NCBI GenBank assembly: GCA_009746045.1
Contig: RPFO01000380.1
Coordinates: forward strand, 1,306,020 to 1,370,019
DNA: 64,000 nt
From: Mesostigma viride
Taxonomy: Eukaryota; Streptophyta; Mesostigmatophyceae; Mesostigmatales; Mesostigmataceae
Direction of reading: 5' to 3'
Shown here: one piece after another, positions 10,099 through 19,361 of the stretch
Numbering within the stretch: position 1 is the first letter of the stretch
How the letters are laid out: each line of letters starts with the position of its first letter
The notes under the pieces: model-generated
What the model saw: only the letters and a program-made list of their open reading frames with translations
Databases searched by the model: none
Told to the model about the DNA's origin: nothing
Program-made: the position numbers and the translations under genes

Positions 10099-10245
10099 AT
10101 GGCTGACACGAATGAGGAGTCAATGGAACACGATGATGATGTGCGGCCCGATGAAGAAGAGGCCACATCCGAAACTGTCTGGACATACATTAGCAAAGAG
10201 CGCATCCTCAAGAATGGGCAGCAGACAAATAACTATACTACATGA
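10099..10245 (+). pseudogene. Short acidic reading frame, possible transposase N-terminal remnant
   Basis: Begins ATG and encodes 48 residues (MADTNEESMEHDDD..., then SETVWTYISKERILKNGQQT). The tail faintly resembles the start of a BED-type zinc finger, but no Cys/His pairs follow because the frame closes at TGA 10243. Further open but unrecognised pieces lie to 10640. Function not assignable. Confidence 0.25.
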
Positions 10246-11060
10246 TGATGGAGTACTCCGTTACAGGCTGCTGGTCAAGCAGGCGGAGAAGGAAAGCAAA
10301 TTATACACCAGGAACTTAGAGGAAGGCGACTAGTGACGCCAAGAAGCAGGCTGATGTGCGGGCGGCACTTAATTAAAGACAGGCTTGCCGAGACGTTGTA
10401 GAAACCGACGCCTCTAACTGGGTGTCCGCTCATGCCAGCAACACCTCGGGCCGGGCGCGCTGCTGGGGCGGCTTCAATGGCCTGAAGCGGATCATCAAAG
10501 GGCCAATCCACCGACTGTAATTTGCCCGCACCTTATGCATGGGCTCAGCAAAGAGCAGCTGGACGAGGAGCTGTGCAAGGCATTCATTTGCGCCTTTCAA
10601 TGCCATCGACGCCCTTCAATGTCATCGACACCTCGGGGCCATGTATAGTGCATGCACGTATTGAGTTCTACAAATTTATTATCCTTTCCAGTGAGTTGTG
10701 AATTGATACTGGTATTGATACTTAGTTGCATGTTGTCTCGATTTTGAAGAGAAACTATCAAGTTAGACTGTTAGAAACTATGCTTGTATTTAGGTAGTGA
10801 TGGCAATCCCAAGGTCATGCTATATATGTCATGCTATATATGTCATGTATATAGGCAAAAGGTATGGCAAAAACACCAGCAGACCATGCTTGGTTGCTCA
10901 GAATGTTGACCCCCCCTCAAAACCATGCCAAAAAAGGGGTTTTCAACAGTTAGCGTACGATCAGCGTATAATATGTATTATACACCGCGTATATTATACA
11001 TCATACACCTGGGGCCGCGTACGACGCGTATCGCGTATGGCCAGTCACTCGGTGTAGGAT

Positions 11061-11417
11061 GTACAACTATCACCTGCTCTGGGTGCACAAGGTGCACCTC
11101 AGTGCACCGCCATGAAGGGGGAATGGTGGGGTGGTGCCTTCGCACTACTGCCTGTGAGCCCCGTCATACAGTCGACGAATGGCAGCAATAGACGCTGGTG
11201 GAGCCCAGCATACCTAATAAATTATTTAATTAATTAATTAGGAACATAACTCCGTTGGGAGTATATGTAGCACATAGCCCAGAGAAGGGGCATATGGCCT
11301 AAAATACATTCTAAGCTACTTCCTGCAAGGGTGGGAATGTAAACGACACTTGCTCGGGGTGCACCAGGGCACTTGCATCCCCATGATCTATCAAGCTATG
11401 CCCAGCTTTCACACAGT
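11061..11417 (-). mobile_element. LINE 3' UTR pieces with TTAATTAA tail
   Basis: 11061-11218 is the right half of the LINE 3' UTR split by the DNA transposon. At 11219-11242 a new TTAATTAATTAATTA tail begins a second minus-oriented 3' end (stem-loop CTCCGTTGGGAG on +, 11250-11261; 3' UTR to about 11405), nearly identical to 5740-5930. A 14-bp tandem duplication (CACAGTTTTCGCAC) at about 11413-11440 marks the junction with the next LINE. Confidence 0.7.
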
Positions 11418-13065
11418 TTTCGCACCACAGTTTTCGCACGATGCTGTACAAGAACAAGGGGTCGCCAGCCGACCCAGGCAACTACAGAGGGGTGTGCATT
11501 CAAAGTGCCCCCCTCAAGCTTCTTATGCGGCTCATCCTGAACCGCCTGCGCACGGCCCTGGACGGTCACCTCAGCGAGACTCAGCACGGCTTCCGTTCAG
11601 GTCGCAACACAGTACAGGCGCTCTTCGCTACTCGCCGACTGGTGGACGAACTGCAACGCCTTCAGCCTGGTGAGTCCCCTTTGCACCTTGTGCTGGTGGA
11701 CTTCAACAAAGCCTTCAATTCGGTTTTCTGGCCTGCGCTTTGGGACACCCTCGAGCTGTTCCGGATCCCCCGCCCCCGCCTTATTGCTGTCATCCGCAAC
11801 CTGTATGAAGGGTCCACCATGCACTTCGAACGGGTGCGCACTTCTTACGGGACCACGCCATGCACCATGCCCTTTACAGAAGGGTGTGTGGCAGGGCTGC
11901 GTGCTGTCGCCCCGGCTATACCTGTTCATTATTGTGGTCGAATACGTAATGATTCAGGCGCGCAAGCGATTTGCCCGCATCGATCGTGGGTAGGGAACCA
12001 GGGGCGCAGGTTGCTAACCACTTCTGGCATGGCGGAGCGGAAACGGAGATTCGGCTGGCGGACATCATCTACGCAGACGACACCACCCTCTTCGAGGACA
12101 CTGGGCACGTGCAGACATGGCTTGACTGCCTGGCTATCATCGAGGCCCGTGCAGTGGGGCTTGAGGTCAGCAAGAAGACAGAGGCCCTGGCGGTTTGGCT
12201 CACCCACTCACCGCCACCCCTACAGCTATCTCCTAGACGGCTCTCGAGTCCTGTATCGGGACCGCGTCAAGCTGCTGGGCAGCCTGCTTCCCAGCTGCGA
12301 GGTTGATGTGGACCATCGCATCTCCCTCGCCTAGCACGCTTTACGCCAGTACCGGGCCCTGTGGCGCAAGCCCCTGGGCAAGATCGAGAAACAGGACCTG
12401 TTTATGGTCCTCGTCCTTCCTGTTCTCACGTATGGGGCCGAGATGTGGACCCTCACCGCCGACCTGGCCCGCAAGCTGGACGGCGCGGTCACCAACATGC
12501 TACGATCCATTTTCCGAGTAGGATATGCTGCTCATGTCCGCAATGAGGCCAACGAAACCTGTACCAGGGCATGCCATATATCACCAGCACCATTAAGCAG
12601 CGGCGCCTGCAGCTAGTAGGGCACCTAGCTCGCACCAACCATGGGTAGACACCTCACGTGCCCCCCCCGCGGGACTGCGACCAGCTCAGCCTGGCCGGCA
12701 CCTCCTGACGTGGGCCGGGCCCCGTGATGTTAGACGCCGCAAGGCCCGCACCTTCCAAGAACAGCTAGTAGAGGACATGGGGGCCCTAGGCCTCTCCGTG
12801 ATTTCGAAGAAGATGATGGACAAGGCCAAGTGGCCCAGGTCATAGAGGACAACGAGCCCCGCCCCCCCTGTGGGGAAGCGCCCGCGTGTGCAATCCGGCG
12901 GGAGGCACGCCAGACAGCTCCCCTAGGGTAGCTTGATGCTGTTTAGATAGATGTTTGTAGTTAGTTAGTGATGCTCTTTAGATAGATGTTGTAGGTAGCT
13001 GATGTAGATAGATTAGAGCGGTAGGACTGTTTGCACCCATCCACCCATCCATCCATCCATCCATC
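11418..13065 (+). pseudogene. LINE ORF2 copy A (reverse transcriptase to 3' end), degenerate
   Basis: Reads the RT of an APE-type LINE in several frames: MLYKNKGSPADPGNYRGVCI, FRSGRNTVQALFATRRLV, LVLVDFNKAFNSVFW (the catalytic Asp block), ADIIYADDTTLF (YADD, about 12068) and the thumb LLGSLLPSCEVDVDHRISLA. It then runs through the post-RT block to a 3' UTR of TAGATAGATGT repeats and (CATC)n at 13036-13065. It is about 95% like copy B by eye, but has small insertions (for example ATCG duplicated at 11979-11986) and an in-frame stop near 12332. 5' truncated. Confidence 0.9.
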
Positions 13066-13100
13066 CATTTTTTTCGGCCACTGAGGGCCATTCACACCAC

Positions 13101-13559
13101 ACGCTAACCGTTATCGTGGGATATGCACCACATGCGGGTCGAGCTCAGGCGGAACGTGAGGCCTTCTTCGACGCCCTCAAGGAGGAGGAGGCCAACATCC
13201 CAGCTCGGCACTTCCTGGTTATGCTGCTTGACGCCAACGCCACGCTGCCAGTTGGCACTGGGGGCGCTCAGTATTCCCCAACCAACACGACAGCCAACGG
13301 TAACACGCCTTTATTTGCGAATCTGCTGGCAGAATCTGCGCTGGTTGCATGCAATGCTTCTTTCGCACGCCCCGCTGAGCAGCTGGCCACCTTTTTTGGG
13401 CCGTCGGATCGGGTGGTGTGCCTTGATTATGTCTGCGTACGTCGGGCTCTCAGCGCCCCTCAGTTGTCGATGCTCGCGTCCTGCAAGATTCTGTCAGCAC
13501 GGTGGAATCTGATCATCGTCTCGTGCTCGCTCGCATCAGATTGCGGTTTCCTGGGGTGA
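13101..13559 (+). pseudogene. LINE AP-like endonuclease, C-terminal half
   Basis: Frame GYAPHAGRAQAEREAFFDAL ... LVMLLDANATLP ... RVVCLDYVCVRRALS matches the second half of the APE fold: Asp/Asn in LLDANA, LDYV strand. The terminal SDHR motif lies in the next frame (13502). A one-base shift near 13455-13465 therefore separates endonuclease and RT. The N-terminal catalytic Glu region is lost through 5' truncation. Confidence 0.8.
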
Positions 13560-15631
13560 AACCGTCGCGACAGCTGGCACCTCAGCCAGATCTGAAAGTG
13601 CTCCGGATTGTGCTGAAGGATGCCGACAAGATGTCAGCAGAAGAGCAGGCCGCTATGTCGCACAGGGATGATTTCCTGGCCGTATTCGACGCCGGGGGCA
13701 GCCGACAGCAGTTACACGCCATTCCGCCGCCGGGGGATATTTCAGTGATCCTCCGTGGTGTCGCCGCCAAGTATCGCCTGGCTGCCCGCACCCTCCCCAC
13801 CTTGCCTCCGCGTCGGCAGCTTGCTGTCCACCGTCACGCACCGACAGTGGTCGCCGCCAGGCAGATGCTCCGCCGCAACAGAGATCCGATCGCCAAACCT
13901 GGGCTGCAAGCAGCTCTGAGGGCCGCCTACGAGCAGGCTGAGAAGGCAGATGCTCAGCAGATGGTCAAGGACCTGCGCAGCTGCCAGCAGAAGCACGACG
14001 GCAAGGGGGCCTGGTTCTGGTACAAGCGCCTCGGGCACCCGGACGGCCTCGGCCGGCCCCACCGCCACGACGTCCCCGGCGCCCCAGCCAAGCGGCTTCG
14101 TACCTGGGCCACGGCCACGGCCGAGGTCGTGGGGACAGCTGCGCCGCCCCCACCCCTGCTCCCAGCCGCCGCCGCCCGCCCGGCCGCCCTGGCCGGCCCC
14201 GCAGGGCCCCCGGCCCCGCCTAGGTCAGCGGCGGACTACCTAGTCCCCCCGCTGGTCGGCCCACTTGGCGACCCGTCTGACATGCCTCCTTTCACCTCTC
14301 GCGAGGTCACGGAGGCGGTCCAGCGCCTGCGTTATGACGCAGCCACCGGCTCTGACGAGATTCCGGCCGCAGTTGTAAAACTTGCAGCCGAATTCGAGGA
14401 CACAGGTGTTATGCTGCTCTTCCGGGACATCTGCAACCGCCTTCTGCTGTCGTCGCAACCACCTCCAGCGGCCTGGCAACACAGTTTTCGCACGATGCTG
14501 TACAAGAACAAGGGGTCGCCTGCCGACCCCGGCAACTACAGAGGGGTGTGCATTCAAAGTGCCCCCCTCAAGCTTCTTATGCGGCTCATCCTGAACCGCC
14601 TGCGCACGGCCCTGGACGGTCACCTCAGCGAGACTCAGCACGGCTTCCGTTCAGGTCGCAACACAGTACAGGCGCTCTTCGCTACTCGCCGACTGGTGGA
14701 GGAACTGCAACGCCTTCAGCCTGGTGAGTCCCCTTTGCACCTTGTGCTGGTGGACTTCATCAAAGCCTTCGATTCGGTTTTCTGGCCTGCGCTTTGGGAC
14801 ATCCTCGAGTTGTTCCGGATCCCCCGCCCCCTGATTGCTGTCATCCGCAACCTGTATGAAGGGTCCACCACTTCGGTGCGCACTTCTTACGGGACCACGC
14901 CCCCATGCCCTTTACAGAAGGGTGTGTGGCAGGGCTGCGTGCTGTCGCCCTACCTGTTCATTATTGTTGTCGAATACGTAATGATTCAGGCGCGCAAGCG
15001 ATTTGCCCGCATCGTGGGCAGGGAACCAGGAGTGCAGGTTGCTAACAAATTCTGGCATGGCGGTGCGGACACGGAGATTCGGCTAGCAGACATCATTTAC
15101 GCAGACGACACCACCCTCTTCGAGGACACTGAGCACGTGCAGACATGGCTTGACTGCCTGGCTCTCGAGGCCCGTGCAGTGGGGCTTGAGGTCAGCAAGA
15201 AGACAGAGGCCCTGGCGGTTGGGCTCACCACCTCAGCGCCGCCCCTCTATCTCCTAGACGGCTCTCGAGTCCTGTATCGGGACCGCGTTAAGCTGCTGGG
15301 CAGCCTGCTCCCTAGCTGCGAGGTTGATGTGGACCACCGCATCTCCCTCGCCTGGCACGCTTTACGCCAGTACCGGGCCCTGTGGCGCAAGCCCCTGGGC
15401 AAGATCGAGAAACAGGACCTGTTCAAGGTCCTCGTCCTTCCTGTTCTCACGTATGGCGCCGAGACGTGGACCCTCACCGCCGACCTGGCCCGCAAGCTGG
15501 ACGGCGCGGTCACCAGCATGCTGCGTTCCATTTTCAGAGTAGGATATGCTGCTCATGTCCGCAATGAGGACCTGTACCAGGGCATGCCCTATATCACCAG
15601 CACAATTAAGCAACGCCGCCTGCAGCTATAG
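13502..15631 (+). CDS. LINE ORF2 reverse transcriptase, long open part (copy B)
   Basis: Open frame of about 709 codons starting in the SDHR end of the endonuclease. A Pro/Ala-rich linker occupies residues 210-260. RT follows with GNYRGVCIQSAPLKLL, HGFRSGRNTVQALF, LVDFIKAFDSVFW, GVWQGCVLSPYLF and DIIYADDTTLF (catalytic YADD, Tyr at about residue 533), then the thumb. It stops at LQL-TAG. Copy A reads LQLVGHL there, so a 2-base TA insertion created the stop. Post-RT sequence continues in another frame at 15632-15934. RT would prime cDNA synthesis from nicked target DNA. This copy is unlikely to be active. Confidence 0.9.
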   Translation: MESDHRLVLARIRLRFPGVKPSRQLAPQPDLKVLRIVLKDADKMSAEEQAAMSHRDDFLAVFDAGGSRQQLHAIPPPGDISVILRGVAAKYRLAARTLPTLPPRRQLAVHRHAPTVVAARQMLRRNRDPIAKPGLQAALRAAYEQAEKADAQQMVKDLRSCQQKHDGKGAWFWYKRLGHPDGLGRPHRHDVPGAPAKRLRTWATATAEVVGTAAPPPPLLPAAAARPAALAGPAGPPAPPRSAADYLVPPLVGPLGDPSDMPPFTSREVTEAVQRLRYDAATGSDEIPAAVVKLAAEFEDTGVMLLFRDICNRLLLSSQPPPAAWQHSFRTMLYKNKGSPADPGNYRGVCIQSAPLKLLMRLILNRLRTALDGHLSETQHGFRSGRNTVQALFATRRLVEELQRLQPGESPLHLVLVDFIKAFDSVFWPALWDILELFRIPRPLIAVIRNLYEGSTTSVRTSYGTTPPCPLQKGVWQGCVLSPYLFIIVVEYVMIQARKRFARIVGREPGVQVANKFWHGGADTEIRLADIIYADDTTLFEDTEHVQTWLDCLALEARAVGLEVSKKTEALAVGLTTSAPPLYLLDGSRVLYRDRVKLLGSLLPSCEVDVDHRISLAWHALRQYRALWRKPLGKIEKQDLFKVLVLPVLTYGAETWTLTADLARKLDGAVTSMLRSIFRVGYAAHVRNEDLYQGMPYITSTIKQRRLQL

Positions 15632-15934
15632 TAGGGCACCTAGCTCGCACCAACCAGGTAGACACCTCACGTGGCCCCCCCGCAGGACTGCGACCAGCCC
15701 AGCCTGCATGGCCGGCACCTCCTCACGTGGGCTGGGCCATGCAGTGATGTTAGACGCCGCAAGGCCCGCACCTTCAAAGAACAGCTAGTAGAGGACATGG
15801 GGGGCCTAGGCCTCTCCGTGATTTGGAAGAAGATGATGGACAAGGCCAAGTGGGCCCAGGTCATAGAGGACAACGAGCCCCCCCCAGTGGGTAAGCGCCC
15901 GCGTGTGCAATCCCGCGGGAGGCACGCTAGATAG
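15632..15934 (+). pseudogene. LINE ORF2 C-terminal tail (copy B)
   Basis: Continues ORF2 after the frameshift: GRHLLTWAGP, then VRRRKARTFKEQLVEDMGGL and MMDKAKWAQVIEDNEPPP, ending ...RGRHAR and stop at about 15934. The same tail is seen at 12690-12920. Confidence 0.8.
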
Positions 15935-16042
15935 CTCCCCCTAGGGCAGCGTGCGGCTGCCTAGCTAGATGTTGTAGTTAGAATGTTGTTAGATAGATGT
16001 AGTATGTAGCCAATGTAGATAGATTAGACCGGTAGGAATGTT

Positions 16043-16122
16043 TGCACCCATCCATCCATCCATCGGGGTTAATGCTCCGTGACTCCCCAACGGGAGCACG
16101 AGTCTAATTAATTAATTAATTA
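16043..16122 (+). repeat. LINE 3' terminus: (CATC)n, stem-loop and TTAA tail
   Basis: Short (ATCC)n, then TCGGGGTTAATGCTCCGTGA, stem-loop CTCCCCAACGGGAG and (TTAA)n. A second, nearly identical terminus lies at 17967-18039. Confidence 0.85.
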
Positions 16123-17966
16123 ATCCATCCATCCATCCATCCATCCATCCATCCATCCATCCATCCATCCATCCATGGACATCCATCCATCCATCCATCC
16201 ATCCATCCATCCATCCATCCATCCATCCATCCATCCATCCATCCATCCATCCATCCATCCATCCATCCATCCATCCATCCATCCATCCATCCATCCATCC
16301 ATCCATCCATCCATCCATCCATCCATCCATCCATCCATCCATCCATCCATCCATCCATCCATCCATCCATCCATCCATCCATCCATCCATCCATCCATCC
16401 ATCCATCCATCCATCCATCATCCATCCATCCATCCATCCATCCATCCATCCATCCATCCATCCATCCATCCATCCATCCATCCATCCATCCATCCATCCA
16501 TCCATCCATCCATCCATCCATCCATCCATCCATCCATCCATCCATCCATCCATCCATCCATCCATCCATCCATCCATCCATCCATCCATCCATCCATCCA
16601 TCCATCCATCCATCCATCCATCCATCCATCCATCCATCCATCCATCCATCCATCCATCCATCCATCCATCCATCCATCCATCCATCCATCCATCCATCCA
16701 TCCATCCATCCATCCATCCATCCATCCATCCATCCATCCATCCATCCATCCATCCATCCATCCATCCATCCATCCATCCATCCATCCATCCATCCATCCA
16801 TCCATCCATCCATCCATCCATCCATCCATCCATCCATCCATCCATCCATCCATCCATCCATCCATCCATCCATCCATCCATCCATCCATCCATCCATCCA
16901 TCCATCCATCCATCCATCCATCCATCCATCCATCCATCCATCCATCCATCCATCCATCCATCCATCCATCCATCCATCCATCCATCCATCCATCCATCCA
17001 TCCATCCATCCATCCATCCATCCATCCATCCATCCATCCATCCATCCATCCATCCATCCATCCATCCATCCATCCATCCATCCATCCATCCATCCATCCA
17101 TCCATCCATCCATCCATCCATCCATCCATCCATCCATCCATCCATCCATCCATCCATCCATCCATCCATCCATCCATCCATCCATCCATCCATCCATCCA
17201 TCCATCCATCCATCCATCCATCCATCCATCCATCCATCCATCCATCCATCCATCCATCCATCCATCCATCCATCCATCCATCCATCCATCCATCCATCCA
17301 TCCATCCATCCATCCATCCATCCATCCATCCATCCATCCATCCATCCATCCATCCATCCATCCATCCATCCATCCATCCATCCATCCATCCATCCATCCA
17401 TCCATCCATCCATCCATCCATCCATCCATCCATCCATCCATCCATCCATCCATCCATCCATCCATCCATCCATCCATCCATCCATCCATCCATCCATCCA
17501 TCCATCCATCCATCCATCCATCCATCCATCCATCCATCCATCCATCCATCCATCCATCCATCCATCCATCCATCCATCCATCCATCCATCCATCCATCCA
17601 TCCATCCATCCATCCATCCATCCATCCATCCATCCATCCATCCATCCATCCATCCATCCATCCATCCATCCATCCATCCATCCATCCATCCATCCATCCA
17701 TCCATCCATCCATCCATCCATCCATCCATCCATCCATCCATCCATCCATCCATCCATCCATCCATCCATCCATCCATCCATCCATCCATCCATCCATCCA
17801 TCCATCCATCCATCCATCCATCCATCCATCCATCCATCCATCCATCCATCCATCCATCCATCCATCCATCCATCCATCCATCCATCCATCCATCCATCCA
17901 TCCATCCATCCATCCATCCATCCATCCATCCATCCATCCATCCATCCATCCATCCATCCATCCATC
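16123..17966. repeat. (ATCC)n microsatellite, about 460 copies
   Basis: 1.84 kb of nearly pure ATCC. Only two interruptions were noticed (GGAC at about 16175 and a one-base deletion at about 16419). It gives three giant false frames on - (Met-Asp-Gly-Trp) and + (Ile-His-Pro-Ser). It lies between two copies of a LINE 3' end. Confidence 0.99.
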
Positions 17967-18039
17967 GATCGGGGTTAATGCTCGATCCGTGACTCCCCAA
18001 CGGGAGCACGAGTCTAATTAATTAGTTAATTAATTAATA
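17967..18039 (+). mobile_element. Second LINE 3' terminus after (ATCC)n
   Basis: TCGGGGTTAATGCTCGATCCGTGA, stem-loop CTCCCCAACGGGAG (17993-18006) and the tail CTAATTAATTAGTTAATTAATTAA. It equals 16069-16122 apart from a GATC insertion. Confidence 0.85.
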
Positions 18040-18351
18040 GAAGATGACTCACCACTAGACCTAAGTGCGCAGGAGTACTACGCACGGCGTGTACTCAATT
18101 AGTCACGGCGCTGGTTCAACGCGGGACGTCGCGCACGTATTACTGCGGTAGGCCGTAATTTCCATCTGAATGCCGCGGTGTCCCGTAATTTGCAAGTGCA
18201 AAAATTTTTATGATATATGTTACATGCAATATTTACGTTTACAACAGTTATCTCAGTTACTACTTTGGAAAGCCCTGCTCACCTGATAATCTAAAAAGAG
18301 CCCCCCCCCCCCCCCCCCCCCCTCCCATTTAGTAATGCCCATAGTCTGTGC
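18040..18351. other. Unassigned stretch with a C homopolymer
   Basis: No coding signal recognised. A run of 22 C lies at 18301-18322. Confidence 0.5.
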
Positions 18352-18699
18352 ATGTCCGGGAAAACCAAACATGTTTCGATGGACTCTTGTCCAACACAGC
18401 ATCCCCCAAATTACACTTCCAGAGGCACAGTATACATAAGTGGCACACGGAGACAGGCGAACAAGGAATTCAAGCCTACATTAACTGCCCAGATGAAGCC
18501 CATCGTAAGCAATACAATGCACAAAGGGTACTGTTTTCTCGTGGCTTGTCCCTACCAGGACAATCTCCTCACCATACTCCAATTATTCTGGGCCACCGAA
18601 AGTAAAGAATATCAAGAAAAATGTTTGGATGAAATGTGTTCAGAGGACACTGGGCCCCCCATCAGCCTGCTCCCCAAAAGCAATGAAGGAGCAAACCAG
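18352..18699 (+). CDS. Possible first exon of an unrecognised gene
   Basis: Starts ATG and stays open for 116 codons (MSGKTKHVSMDSC...CFLVACPYQDNLLTILQLFW...LPKSNEGANQ), ending at a strong donor CAG|GTAGGT (18700). Composition is not repeat-like, which is unusual for this neighbourhood. No domain is recognised and no downstream exon was identified. It may equally be a chance frame between the (ATCC)n block and the next gene. Confidence 0.2.
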
Positions 18700-19361
18700 G
18701 TAGGTTGCGCCTTTTATTGCTCCCCTGTGTGTGAGCACTTTCGCCATGCACACACATGGCCCACTCAACCCATGTGCTCTGCCAGACGAGCGTGTTTCAA
18801 AAATAGCCTTGCCCATCCGTCCACCCTGTAGAGGTGAGTCGTTTTACATGTTCTCAGAAATGCCCACAAATGATATGTAGATCCCCTTATTCGCGCAAAG
18901 CAAGGCGCTCGCAAGTTCCCAATCCATGCATGGCCCCCTGCAACCGCGCCTCCCCTTCCTCCCCCACCCTCCCCTTTCTCGACAAGTACAACAATATTCG
19001 CCAAGCTCGAGCCCGTTGCGCAGATAGAGCCGCACTACACTTGGCCTGCGCCAACTTGTGTCCACTTGGATCGACCAACCGGTCCAAGGTCGCGCAGCGT
19101 GAAAAGAACTCGACAGTGCCAAGCTCGGCAATCAACTGATGCCCAGGGTCCCTTTTTAGATGCACCTGGCAATAAGTCGACATGCAGGCCTTCAGCTATG
19201 CAATGAAGTCCATGAACCTGTCCTCATAACGAGAAATCGACGGCGCCATCGGAAAAAAAAGTCAACGGCACCGCCATGAAAAAGAATCAACGTCCGCGGC
19301 CGCGCCATCACGACACGAAGGCGTCGGACCGGGCCTTATGAAACAAAGGTCGACGGGACCT

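Larger units (their letters stand above)
8963..11050. mobile_element. Non-autonomous DNA transposon, Mutator-like by target duplication
   Basis: The terminal inverted repeats are AGTGACTGGCCAT at 8964-8976 and ATGGCCAGTCACT at 11037-11049. Next to them lie TATACG/CGCGTA-rich subterminal stretches. The flanks are an identical 10-bp direct repeat, GGTGTAGGAT, at 8953-8962 and 11051-11060. A 9-11 bp target duplication is characteristic of Mutator-like elements. Hosting sequence is a LINE 3' UTR that reads across the gap. No transposase is recognised, and only a short acidic frame at 10099 could be a coding remnant. Confidence 0.8.
13071..16122 (+). mobile_element. LINE copy B, 5'-truncated non-LTR retrotransposon
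   Basis: The most complete ORF2 LINE here. It begins inside the AP-endonuclease domain (VIVGYAPHAG, about 13110) and continues through RT. The 3' UTR has TAGATAGATGT motifs and a short (CATC)n, then the terminal stem-loop CTCCCCAACGGGAG (16083-16096) and the tail CTAATTAATTAATTAATTAAT. No 5' UTR or ORF1 is present. It lies directly after copy A in the same orientation. Confidence 0.9.

Noticed and set aside
16112-18009. Frames of 500-630 codons of Met-Asp-Gly-Trp or Ile-His-Pro-Ser
   Set aside because: Pure translation of (ATCC)n.
1-18039. CRISPR array
   Set aside because: All arrays are head-to-tail tandem repeats without unique spacers, in a eukaryotic genome.
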